Source: Ilyomonas sp965277535
GTDB lineage: Bacteria; Bacteroidota; Bacteroidia; Chitinophagales; Chitinophagaceae
Length of the DNA: 64,000 nt
NCBI GenBank assembly: GCA_965277535.1
Contig: OZ255825.1
Span: forward strand, 186,001-250,000
Reading direction: 5' to 3'
Shown here: positions 6,969-15,287 of the stretch, piece by piece
Position numbering within the stretch: the stretch's first letter is position 1
Layout: each line of letters begins with the position of its first letter
Notes under the pieces: model-generated
What the model saw: the letters and a program-made list of their open reading frames with translations, nothing else
What the model was told of the DNA's origin: nothing
Databases searched by the model: none
Program-made: the position numbers and the translations under genes

Positions 6969-9167
6969 TCATCTTCCTCCAGGCGGGCAGAATTGCTGCA
7001 AGTAATGTGTGTATAAAGTAGCCAAATGCTCTCTTGTACCTTCACCTTCAAATATGCCATGTGAGCGGTTGGGATAACTCATCAACTGAAATTGTCGGTT
7101 GTATTTCACCAGTTCATTAATCAACATTTCAGCATTGGAATAATGAACGTTGTCGTCGCCTGTACCATGGATGTACAATAGATTTCCTCTTAAATTTTTT
7201 GCATAAGTAATGGGCGAACCATTGATAAAGTCCTGTTTGTTTTCCTGCGGCAAACCCATGTATCGTTCCTGGTAAATGTTATCATAAGTCAATTGGTTTC
7301 CAACAGCTGCAACAGCAATTCCGGTTTTATAAATATCGGGAAATTGAAACATAAGATTCAACGTGGCAGAGCCGCCACCACTCCAGCCCCAAACAGCAAC
7401 TCTAGACGTATCAATATAAGGTCTTTTTAAAATCTCATGCGCTGCCATTGCCTGATCGTGAATATTTACTATTCCTATTTTGCGGTAAATAATTTTTCGC
7501 CATTCTCTTCCTTTTGGGCAAGGTGTTCCACGATTGTCAACCGAAACATAAATGTAGCCATCATCTGACATATTCCCTCTGTATAAATTGTTGCTCCCCG
7601 TTCCATACACATCTCTTACCAATTGCCCCGCCGGTTCGGTATAAACATTAAAAACGATTGGGTACTTTTTGGTAGAATCGAAATGTGTAGGCTTCTTCAT
7701 CCATGCATCCATAGTGATGCCTTCGGCAGTTGTAATTGCAAAGAATTCTACGTTTGTTTTTGCCTTATTTTCTTCCGCTTTTGCAACGGCAGTATTTACA
7801 TCATTGCCACTTATGAATTTATGATTGGGCAACGAAACCATTTCAGTAGTATAAGGGGTGTAATGATTGGTAAACTGATGCTGTGCAAATTTTCCTCCTG
7901 GTGAAACATCATACTGATGCCAGCCATTTTCGTTGGCAGGACTTACGCGTTCCAACGAGCCTTTACCATCTAATTTGGTTCGGTATAAATAAGATTGTGT
8001 TGCATTTTGCGGCGAAGCTTCAAAATATATATAGTTGTTCTTTTCATCAATGGCGTTAATCTTCATTACATCATAAGCTCCTTTTGTAATCAAGGTTTCT
8101 TTTTTACCGTCGTGGCTAACACTGTACAAATGACGCCAGCCATCTTTTTCGCTTGCCCATAAAAATTCTTTGCCCTCTTTCAGCCAATCCCAACCGCCGT
8201 AAGAATAACTTTCATCCCAGTTTTGCAATACTTCAATCCATGCTGAGTCCCTTTCTTTATAAATGGTTTTTGAATCACCTGTGGCAACATTGCAAAGCAG
8301 AATATCACTTTCATTTTGTTTGCGATTTAGATGTTGAATGATTAATTCATCATTGTTGGCAGCCCATTCCATGCGCGGCACATACGATTGCAAAACCGGA
8401 TCGGTTGGAATGTTCATCCAAGCCGTTTTTGCCGTATTTATATTAATCACACCAATTTTAAAAGGAGATGGCGGTTCGCCAGCCACCGGATACACAACCG
8501 GCTTTACAAAAGGATAAATCGAGTCTGTATTATCAATCATCAAATAATCTTTCGTTCCTTTTGCGTTCATCTGCCAGTAAGCAATTTTTTTACTGTCATC
8601 GCTCCAGCGAAAACCATCTCGGCAAAAAAATTCTTCTTCATACGCCCAGTCGAAAGTGCCATTAATCAACTCGCGCGAACCATCATTTGTTAACTGTTTG
8701 GCGCTTCCATTTGACGCATCTTCCACATATAAATTGTATTCACTTACATAAGCTACTTTGCTACCATCGGGCGAAAATTTTGCGAACATCAATGATGATT
8801 GTGGAAGGCTTGCTCCTAATTTGCGAATGGAATGATTGGTTAGGTTAATCAACCAATAGTCGCCGCGTGTATCATAACGCCAAACACGTTTGGTATTGGT
8901 ATAAATGAGTATTTGATTGCCATCATTCGAGATAAAAAAATTGCGCACAGATAAGGGTTGAGCAGTTCCATTCGGCGTTAGCTGTTCTTTTGTAAGAAGC
9001 ACTTTTGTTTTTGCAGAAGAAAGATCGTTGAAAACAATTTCGCCATTTTTAGATTCGTAAAAACCGGTGCCATCTTTACTCCAATGAACGCCTTGCGGTG
9101 GTTGTGCGATTGCAAAAAAAGTGGCAAAACAAAAAGTAAAAATAACAATTCCCTTTACTAAATACAT
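6969..9167 (-). CDS. Dipeptidyl peptidase IV-like serine peptidase (S9B)
   Basis: A 732-residue secreted prolyl peptidase. A signal peptide (MYLVKGIVIFTFCFATFFA, cleaved near AIAQ) precedes an eight-bladed propeller and a C-terminal alpha/beta hydrolase. The triad is visible as S596 in GWSGGG, D671 in HGTGDDNVH and H703 in NRSHGI. The double-Glu substrate clamp typical of DPP-IV is present as DWAYEEEF (D173-F180), which binds the free N-terminus of peptides. It should release X-Pro dipeptides in the periplasm or at the surface, feeding peptide uptake. The gene stands alone. A perfect 9-bp inverted repeat lies 36 bases upstream of the start. Confidence 0.93.
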   Translation of the reverse strand: MYLVKGIVIFTFCFATFFAIAQPPQGVHWSKDGTGFYESKNGEIVFNDLSSAKTKVLLTKEQLTPNGTAQPLSVRNFFISNDGNQILIYTNTKRVWRYDTRGDYWLINLTNHSIRKLGASLPQSSLMFAKFSPDGSKVAYVSEYNLYVEDASNGSAKQLTNDGSRELINGTFDWAYEEEFFCRDGFRWSDDSKKIAYWQMNAKGTKDYLMIDNTDSIYPFVKPVVYPVAGEPPSPFKIGVININTAKTAWMNIPTDPVLQSYVPRMEWAANNDELIIQHLNRKQNESDILLCNVATGDSKTIYKERDSAWIEVLQNWDESYSYGGWDWLKEGKEFLWASEKDGWRHLYSVSHDGKKETLITKGAYDVMKINAIDEKNNYIYFEASPQNATQSYLYRTKLDGKGSLERVSPANENGWHQYDVSPGGKFAQHQFTNHYTPYTTEMVSLPNHKFISGNDVNTAVAKAEENKAKTNVEFFAITTAEGITMDAWMKKPTHFDSTKKYPIVFNVYTEPAGQLVRDVYGTGSNNLYRGNMSDDGYIYVSVDNRGTPCPKGREWRKIIYRKIGIVNIHDQAMAAHEILKRPYIDTSRVAVWGWSGGGSATLNLMFQFPDIYKTGIAVAAVGNQLTYDNIYQERYMGLPQENKQDFINGSPITYAKNLRGNLLYIHGTGDDNVHYSNAEMLINELVKYNRQFQLMSYPNRSHGIFEGEGTREHLATLYTHYLQQFCPPGGR

Positions 9168-9202
9168 AGCGTTTGTTTTGAGGTAAAAGTAAATGAAACG
9201 AG

Positions 9203-9224
9203 TTCATTTGTTTTTACAAATGAA
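9203..9224. repeat. Inverted repeat upstream of the peptidase gene
   Basis: TTCATTTGT and ACAAATGAA are perfect 9-bp arms separated by TTTT. The position, 36 bases upstream of the minus-strand start, would suit an operator or a 5'-UTR hairpin. Confidence 0.35.
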
Positions 9225-9403
9225 AGAAAAACAAACACAGAATTTATTTTAAAAACGTTCTGACGGTTATCTGATCATCATTCCTATTGAACATTTCATG
9301 GCAGCAATTATATTGACAAAACCAAAACTGATTTTTAACGAAATAAATTCTGCGCAAAGCCATTTTTAATAAACCTTCAAAAAGCCTTAAAATTATTTAT
9401 GGC

Positions 9404-9435
9404 TTTGCAAGGCGTTGGTTAGATGTTTACTTTTA
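9404..9435 (+). promoter_or_regulatory. Predicted promoter of the flippase gene
   Basis: TTTG at 9404-9407, a 20-base spacer and TACTTTTA at 9428-9435 match the Bacteroidota TTTG/TAnnTTTG pattern with one mismatch in the last position. The start codon follows 22 bases later. Confidence 0.45.
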
Positions 9436-9457
9436 GCCCTTTAACAAGTACGGCACA

Positions 9458-10948
9458 ATGGGCATCATCCGCAAGCAAAGCATTTTTTCATCTATTTTTT
9501 CCTATGCCGGATTTGCCATTGGTGCACTCAATAAACTTCTCATTTTCCCGGCTTTTTTTTCAAGTAAACAAATTGGACTAACCACTTTGCTGGTTGATAT
9601 CAGCCTTGTGTTTTCGGCTGTGGCAACATTGGGCAGCAACTCCATCACTTATAAATTTTTTCCGTTTTACAACGAGTATTTGCCTAAGAAAAAAAACGAT
9701 TTGCCGGCATTCACGCTTTTGCTTTGCCTGAGTGGTTGCATCGTTGTAATCAGTGCAGTGTTCCTCTTTCAAAGCTTTATATCGCGAAAATTTGGCGCAC
9801 AATCACCCCTGTTTGTAAGTCATTACAATTTGCTTTATCCACTCATTATTTCAACTGCATTATTTAGTTTGTTTGAATCGTATGCGTGGAGCGTTCAAAA
9901 AACGGTGGTTTCTAATTTTTTGCGCGAAGTGGCGTTTCGCATTTTTGTTTTGGTTCTATTGCTTTCTTACATTTATAAAGCTATTTCGCTCGAAACATTT
10001 TTTACGTTGTATTCGTTCATTTATGTGCCTTCGGTTGTCATTCTTATTTTCTATTTGATTCGCAGCGGCAACTTTCCTATCAACTTTTCTATCAGCAATG
10101 TTACGAAGCGCATTCACAAACGAATCTTTGCATTTGGTTCGCTCATCTTTTCAAGCTCATTGCTCAACGTTCTATCGCGAGCCATTGATGTTATCTTCCT
10201 TGCCAGCCAAAGTACCGGCGGCTTAAGCGATGCCAATGTGTTTTCGTACGGCTCGTACATGATAAGCATTATGGAAGTGCCGCAGCGAAGCATCACTGCC
10301 ATTGCAACGCCCATCATTGCTCAGGCATGGCGTGATAAAGACAGGAAAAAGATTGAAGATTTATATCACAAAACATCACTTAATTTATTCATTGTCGGCC
10401 TGGCTATCTGGGGTTTGATTTATCTGAACATGAACAGCGCCATTGCTTATTTGGGACCCGAATATGCACCCATGAAAAGCGTGTTTGTAATTATGGGAAT
10501 TGCCAAACTGATTGATTTAGGGACCGGCGCCAATTCGCAAATTTTGTTGTTGAGCAAACATTGGCGGCTCGATTTTTTTACCAACTCGGCTTATGTGATG
10601 ATATCCTTACCGCTGAATTTTTATCTGGTTAAAAAATACCACATTTATGGACCGGCCTGGGCGAATTTGATTGCAATGACAGCCTTCAACACCGTTCGGT
10701 TTTTATACATCTGGAAACTGTTTCGGATGCAGCCTTTTACACGCACTACTTTCTATGCTTTGCTGCTGGCAGCTACCACAATTGTTATTGTTTATTTTAT
10801 ACCAACGATTGGAAATATTTACATTAATGTTATCGTTCGCTCTATCATATTTGCTTTTGTTTTTGCAGGAAGTATTTTGTTGCTTAATGTATCGCCCGAC
10901 ATTACAAGTTTGTATCGAGCTGCATTGCTGCGATTGAAAAGGGAATAG
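9458..10948 (+). CDS. Oligosaccharide flippase / polysaccharide biosynthesis membrane protein
   Basis: A 496-residue integral membrane protein with about 12-14 hydrophobic segments along its whole length and the N-terminal layout of the MATE/Wzx polysaccharide transporter group (KQSIFSSIFSYAGFAIGALN, then a long first helix pair). Proteins of this type flip undecaprenyl-linked oligosaccharides across the inner membrane for O-antigen, capsule or exopolysaccharide. No glycosyltransferases lie next to it, so the glycan is unknown. It ends 47 bases before the nucleoside transporter in the same direction, and the two may be co-transcribed. Confidence 0.85.
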   Translation: MGIIRKQSIFSSIFSYAGFAIGALNKLLIFPAFFSSKQIGLTTLLVDISLVFSAVATLGSNSITYKFFPFYNEYLPKKKNDLPAFTLLLCLSGCIVVISAVFLFQSFISRKFGAQSPLFVSHYNLLYPLIISTALFSLFESYAWSVQKTVVSNFLREVAFRIFVLVLLLSYIYKAISLETFFTLYSFIYVPSVVILIFYLIRSGNFPINFSISNVTKRIHKRIFAFGSLIFSSSLLNVLSRAIDVIFLASQSTGGLSDANVFSYGSYMISIMEVPQRSITAIATPIIAQAWRDKDRKKIEDLYHKTSLNLFIVGLAIWGLIYLNMNSAIAYLGPEYAPMKSVFVIMGIAKLIDLGTGANSQILLLSKHWRLDFFTNSAYVMISLPLNFYLVKKYHIYGPAWANLIAMTAFNTVRFLYIWKLFRMQPFTRTTFYALLLAATTIVIVYFIPTIGNIYINVIVRSIIFAFVFAGSILLLNVSPDITSLYRAALLRLKRE

Positions 10949-10995
10949 TTTCTTATCTTCATTGTTTTACCACCAACTTACATCTTTGTAACTGC

Positions 10996-12258
10996 ATGGA
11001 ACGCTTTCACGGACTTATTGGTATTGGATTCATTTTAGGCATTGCATATTTGTTTTCCAACAATAAAAAACACATCAACTTCAGGCTGGTTGCCAGCGGC
11101 ATTGCTTTACAAATACTCATTGCAGTTCTTGTGTTTAAAGTGCATCCTGTTGCCCGATTTTTTGAATGGCTCGGTCGTGGTATGCAATTAATAGAAGGCT
11201 TTGCTTTCAAAGGTGCAGCTTTTGTGTATGGTGGTATTGCTGTGCCGGGCGCAAACAACACGGCGATTGATTATGCCGTCAACGGGTTTGTTTTTGCCTT
11301 TAATGTTACAGCAACTATTATTTTGGTTTGTGCGCTGGTAGCCATCTTTTATCATTATGGCATTATGCAACGTGTGGTTGCCGTAATTGCAAGAGCGATG
11401 AACTTTATTATGCGCGTAAGCGGCGCTGAAGCTCTGAGTAATGTGGCCAGCGCGTTTGTTGGGCAAGTGGAAGCGCAGGTAATGATTCGGCCTTACTTAA
11501 AAGGAATGACGCGAAGCGAACTGCTTGCCAGCATGAGCGGAAGTCTTGCCTGCATTGCCGGTGGCATTTTGGTAGTGTATGCCAATATGGGTGCGCAAGC
11601 AGGCTTGAATTTGGCTCCAAAACTCATCACTGCAAGTTTGATGGCAGCACCCGGCGCACTGGTAATTTCTAAAATTGTATTTCCCGAAACGGAAGAAAGC
11701 CAAACGCTGGGCAAAGTAAAATTGGAAGTGAAAAGCACTTATACTAATGTGATTGATGCTATTTCGCATGGTGCCGGCGATGGTTTTAAAATCGCAATGA
11801 ATGTGATTGCGATGCTCATTGGTTTTATTGCCGTTATTTCTTGTGTGGATTATGTTTTAATAAAGATCGGGCATATTTTTAATCCTCAGTTTACCTTATC
11901 ACTCAATTATATTTTCAGCAAATTATTCTATCCGTTTGCCTGGACGATGGGTGTTCCGCAACAGGATGTAAACAGTGCGGCAACATTATTAGGACAAAAA
12001 CTAACCATCAACGAGTTTGTTGCCTTTAAAAACTTAACCAATAAATCAGTTCCCATACTTACCGAAAAAGGTTTGCTCATTATTAGTATTGCCATTTGCG
12101 GATTTGCCAATTTCAGCAGTGTAGGAATGCAGATTGGAGGCATTGGTGAACTGGCGCCAGAGAGAAGAAGTGATTTGGCTAAATTGGGGCTGAAAGCCTT
12201 GCTATGTGGCACTTTAGCGAGTTATCTAAGCGCCACCATTGCAGGTATTTTAATGTGA
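10996..12258 (+). CDS. Concentrative nucleoside transporter (NupC/CNT family)
   Basis: A 420-residue membrane protein of usual CNT length. The N-terminal three-helix unit (LIGIGFILGIAYLFSNN) is followed by the conserved core: NVASAFVGQVEAQVMIRPYL and later the helix containing GVPQQDVNSAATLLGQK, where family members bind nucleoside and cation, then ANFSSVGMQIGGIGELAP near the C-terminus. It should take up purine and pyrimidine nucleosides with Na+ or H+. Functionally it fits the purine nucleoside phosphorylase elsewhere in the window, though the genes are far apart. Confidence 0.92.
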   Translation: MERFHGLIGIGFILGIAYLFSNNKKHINFRLVASGIALQILIAVLVFKVHPVARFFEWLGRGMQLIEGFAFKGAAFVYGGIAVPGANNTAIDYAVNGFVFAFNVTATIILVCALVAIFYHYGIMQRVVAVIARAMNFIMRVSGAEALSNVASAFVGQVEAQVMIRPYLKGMTRSELLASMSGSLACIAGGILVVYANMGAQAGLNLAPKLITASLMAAPGALVISKIVFPETEESQTLGKVKLEVKSTYTNVIDAISHGAGDGFKIAMNVIAMLIGFIAVISCVDYVLIKIGHIFNPQFTLSLNYIFSKLFYPFAWTMGVPQQDVNSAATLLGQKLTINEFVAFKNLTNKSVPILTEKGLLIISIAICGFANFSSVGMQIGGIGELAPERRSDLAKLGLKALLCGTLASYLSATIAGILM

Positions 12259-12636
12259 TGTTTCTTTTATTGCATCAAATAATCACATCTGTTTCCAGTC
12301 CATTGGATGAAGATGAATTTTGATCGTTTATCAAGAACACATCCCCATCTCTCATTTCATTTTTCTTGTTTGAATTAATGTAATGAAAGAAATAACAACC
12401 TAACAAAAACAACACGATATACAACATACACTTTTCTTTACTTCGTTATTAACCTGACTGTATAAGATACAATTGGTTTACTAAGGAAAAGAAAATGTTG
12501 TGCCAGATGATTGATGAAGTACAATTGATGAACCTATACTAAGGATTAAATAGAAGAATTGTTTAGAAAATGTAAATAAGCAAAATACAGAAAACCTATA
12601 AGCAGCAATTTTGCTCACAATTCCATCCTATCATTT
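12259..12636. other. Intergenic, nothing recognised
   Basis: AT-rich 378-base spacer between the nucleoside transporter and the lipoprotein. I see no ORF, strong hairpin, RNA gene or full promoter match in it. Confidence 0.5.
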
Positions 12637-13371
12637 ATGAAATTTTGCTTGCTATATCAAATTTATACTCTATGCATTTTATTATGCCTTGCACCAAGTT
12701 GCAAAAAAGAATTACCACCTTGCAATGGCAATTGTACCGATATTGTTTTTGCCGGAAAAATTTATGATGCCACCAACAATCAGCCAATCCCTAACCAAAC
12801 GGTTTCAATTTTATTACACCCAACCGCTTATTGCGTTATTTGTGATCCCTATGTTTTGCCATCGGCAAAATCTGGCAACAATGGAAATTTTGAGTTGTCA
12901 ACTTCTTTTGATACAACACTATTACGAAGCAATTACATTATTGTAAGAGTAAATACACCGCCTAACTTTCTTCAGTATGCAACAGGCCCTAATACGAATG
13001 CTCCATCAAACAACCCAAAAGATTACCGCTTTTACCAACCTATTGACTTGAATACATTAACAAATCTAAAGTTTGGATTTTATCCAAAAGCAACTTTACA
13101 AATAAATATGCATAGAACATCTGCAATCATAAAAGATCAATCTGATCTTCTTTTAGAAGTAAAATTTCTTGACTCTACAAATAATTCATCCATCTTAGGA
13201 TTTATTCAATCAGCTTCAAACAAAGACACCTCTTTTATTATTTATACAACAGCAAATATTTTTACAAAAATAACCAGTTCAAAGTTCGTTACAGAAACGC
13301 AGTTGATCAATAAATCTGATTCTATAAAATGCGATGCTACTAAACACAGTTCAATTGATTTTTATTATTAG
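12637..13371 (+). CDS. Lipoprotein with carboxypeptidase-regulatory-like fold (hypothetical)
   Basis: A 244-residue protein with a type II signal peptide: hydrophobic stretch and lipobox LAPSC, lipidated Cys at 22. The segment FAGKIYDATNNQPIPNQTV (about residues 37-57) is the start of a carboxypeptidase-regulatory-like beta-sandwich, common in Bacteroidota surface lipoproteins. The remainder is beta-rich without a family I recognise. It is likely exposed on the outer membrane. It converges on the E1-like gene with only three bases between stop codons. Confidence 0.7.
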   Translation: MKFCLLYQIYTLCILLCLAPSCKKELPPCNGNCTDIVFAGKIYDATNNQPIPNQTVSILLHPTAYCVICDPYVLPSAKSGNNGNFELSTSFDTTLLRSNYIIVRVNTPPNFLQYATGPNTNAPSNNPKDYRFYQPIDLNTLTNLKFGFYPKATLQINMHRTSAIIKDQSDLLLEVKFLDSTNNSSILGFIQSASNKDTSFIIYTTANIFTKITSSKFVTETQLINKSDSIKCDATKHSSIDFYY

Positions 13372-13374
13372 ATC

Positions 13375-14529
13375 TTATACTTTTGCGAGTTCAACCTCCA
13401 TCAAGTAACCATCAATCCCGCCTTTTAAATTATACAAATTATCGAAGCCAAATTGATCTTCTAATTCACGGATGGCTTTTGCACTTCTTCCACCCATCTT
13501 GCAATGAACAATCACCTTTTTATCGCGGCGAATTTTGTCTTTATTTTGGGCTAGTGTAGCCAAGGGAATTAACAGAGCGCCAATATTCACTTCTTCATAT
13601 TCATAAGGTTCGCGGACATCAATCACTTGTATGTCTTCTCCGTTTTGTAACCATTCGTGCAACTGTTCAGGTAATATTTCTTTTATCGGTTTTTCAACGG
13701 CTTTCATACCGCAGAATTGTTCATAATCAATCAACTTTGTAATGGTTGGATTTGTGCCCGTTAATGGATTATCAGGATTTGGTTTAAAATTGAAAATGCG
13801 CGATTCAAATGTAAGCGCGTCAAAAATATAAAACCTGCCACTCAATGGTTCGCCAATACCAGTGATTACTTTGATTATTTCCAATGCCTGCAGGCTGCCA
13901 ATGATGCCAGGCAACACTCCTAAAACGCCGCCTTCCGCACAACTTGGAACTAAACCTGGCGGCGGCGGTGCAGGATATAAATCGCGATAATTTGGACCTT
14001 TTACGCCCTCTTGATTGGTGTAATTAAACACCGAAACCTGGCCTTCAAACTGAAAAATAGAAGCATACACATTTGGCTTGTTCAGCAACACGCAGGCGTC
14101 GTTCACTAAGTATCGTGTAGGAAAATTATCAGTGCCGTCTGCTACTACATCATACTCTTCAATCAACTCCAGGGCGTTGTATGAAGTCATTTGCGTATTA
14201 TAAACGTTGATGTTGATGTAAGGATTTAAAGAAAGCAATCGCTGCTTCGCCGCTTCTGCTTTGGATTTGCCCACATTTTCAACACCAAACAATACCTGCC
14301 GGTGAAGATTGCTATCGTCCACCACATCAAAATCAACAATGCCGATGGTTCCCACACCAGCCGCCGCCAAATACAATAATGCCGGGCTTCCCAGGCCTCC
14401 AGAACCAACCACCAGGACTTTGGCTCTCTTTAATTTTTGCTGACCTTCTAATCCAAAATCGGGCATGATGATGTGTCGGTTGTAACGGGCCAGTTCTTCT
14501 TTTGAAAACTGAATAGGGTTTGTGTTCAT
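13375..14529 (-). CDS. E1-like adenylyltransferase with C-terminal rhodanese domain (MoeB/MoeZ type)
   Basis: A 384-residue two-domain protein. Residues about 10-250 are a ThiF/MoeB/HesA domain: RYNRHIIMPDFG, nucleotide loop GSGGLGSPALLYLAAAGVG, DFDVVDDSNLHRQ, and the PSCAEGGVLGVLPG segment with the conserved Cys. Residues about 285-380 are a rhodanese with persulfide Cys343 in HCKMGGRS. Such enzymes adenylate the C-terminal Gly of a ubiquitin-fold carrier and pass sulfur from the rhodanese Cys to give a thiocarboxylate. The gene is last in a four-gene minus-strand run (epimerase, JAMM, carrier, E1), 19 bases after the carrier gene, which is presumably its substrate. Confidence 0.93.
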   Translation of the reverse strand: MNTNPIQFSKEELARYNRHIIMPDFGLEGQQKLKRAKVLVVGSGGLGSPALLYLAAAGVGTIGIVDFDVVDDSNLHRQVLFGVENVGKSKAEAAKQRLLSLNPYININVYNTQMTSYNALELIEEYDVVADGTDNFPTRYLVNDACVLLNKPNVYASIFQFEGQVSVFNYTNQEGVKGPNYRDLYPAPPPPGLVPSCAEGGVLGVLPGIIGSLQALEIIKVITGIGEPLSGRFYIFDALTFESRIFNFKPNPDNPLTGTNPTITKLIDYEQFCGMKAVEKPIKEILPEQLHEWLQNGEDIQVIDVREPYEYEEVNIGALLIPLATLAQNKDKIRRDKKVIVHCKMGGRSAKAIRELEDQFGFDNLYNLKGGIDGYLMEVELAKV

Positions 14530-14548
14530 GTTTTGGTTTTGTTGATTA

Positions 14549-14824
14549 TTATAAGCCGCCTGCTATGGCGGGAACAATGCTGATGACAGATGTTTCAGCA
14601 ACACTGGTTTGTTGTTGTTGAAGGTTACGAATATCATCTTCGCCAATAAAAATATTGATGAACGGACGTACACGTTCTTCCGTATCAAACAAGTGCTTTT
14701 TTAAATCGGGAAACTTATTGGTCAGCTCATTCAAAGCTTCCTGAATATTGTTTCCGCTGACAGCCACTTTTGTTGAATTGCCTGTGAATTTACGCAAAGG
14801 TGTAGGTATTATTACGGTTGCCAT
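14549..14824 (-). CDS. Ubiquitin-fold sulfur carrier (MoaD/ThiS/CysO type) ending in Gly-Gly-Leu
   Basis: A 91-residue protein of the beta-grasp sulfur-carrier family; its start (MATVIIPTPLRKFTG) and its end resemble mycobacterial CysO. The chain ends SIVPAIAGGL: the active Gly89-Gly90 pair is followed by one extra Leu91 before the stop, whereas mature carriers end in free Gly-Gly. A protease would have to remove the Leu before adenylation, and the upstream JAMM gene fits that role, as QbsD does for QbsE in thioquinolobactin biosynthesis. The gene overlaps the end of the JAMM gene by 35 bases, so the two are probably translationally coupled. Confidence 0.88.
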   Translation of the reverse strand: MATVIIPTPLRKFTGNSTKVAVSGNNIQEALNELTNKFPDLKKHLFDTEERVRPFINIFIGEDDIRNLQQQQTSVAETSVISIVPAIAGGL

Positions 14825-15266
14825 AATTGGTATTACTTTTCTGTATGCTATTTTGGTTACAAATAATTGGCTCTTCTTTTAACGCAAAAGTATCATCTAA
14901 CCGCCAGCTTCTGGCTGATGAAATTTTGTTTTTGAAAACAGAAATAATGAGGTAAGAAAAATAAGGAAAAGCGTTTTGCGCATCTTTGCCCGAAGGCACT
15001 GCATCCCAATTCGGATGCGAGTGATAAACGCCCAACAACTTCAATTCATTTTCGTCGGCTTCTTTTTCAGCTTTTTTATATTCTGCTGCTGAAATAGAAA
15101 ACTCTTTTCCGCTTGACATAGAAATATTTTTACACACAATCACTTTTGTTACAATTCTGTTTTCGTTGTTTTCTTTTCCTAACAAAAACCCACAACACTC
15201 AACCGGGTAGCTTTCGATTGCTTCCTTAATAAGTGTATTGTAACTTTGTGTGGGTAGTAACAACAT
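14790..15266 (-). CDS. JAMM/MPN+ metallopeptidase (Mec/QbsD type)
   Basis: A 158-residue stand-alone JAB1/MPN domain. The zinc site is complete: E23 in PVECCGFLLG, H82 and H84 in YHSHP, S92 and D95 in PSGKD, giving the E...HxH(x7)SxxD pattern. Prokaryotic members near ThiS-like genes trim residues after the Gly-Gly of the carrier (QbsD) or release cysteine from it (Mec in the CysO/CysM pathway). The carrier next door ends in Gly-Gly-Leu, so trimming is the likely job. The last 30 residues are Asn/Gln-rich and overlap the carrier gene. No cysM-like gene is in the window. Confidence 0.9.
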   Translation of the reverse strand: MLLLPTQSYNTLIKEAIESYPVECCGFLLGKENNENRIVTKVIVCKNISMSSGKEFSISAAEYKKAEKEADENELKLLGVYHSHPNWDAVPSGKDAQNAFPYFSYLIISVFKNKISSARSWRLDDTFALKEEPIICNQNSIQKSNTNYGNRNNTYTFA

Positions 15267-15287
15267 ATTGTGTTGGTGTATTGTTTG

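Noticed and set aside
9361..9405. AAAGCCAT / ATGGCTTT inverted repeat upstream of the flippase gene as terminator
   Set aside because: The arms are only eight bases and about 35 bases apart, with no T-run; it is more likely chance.
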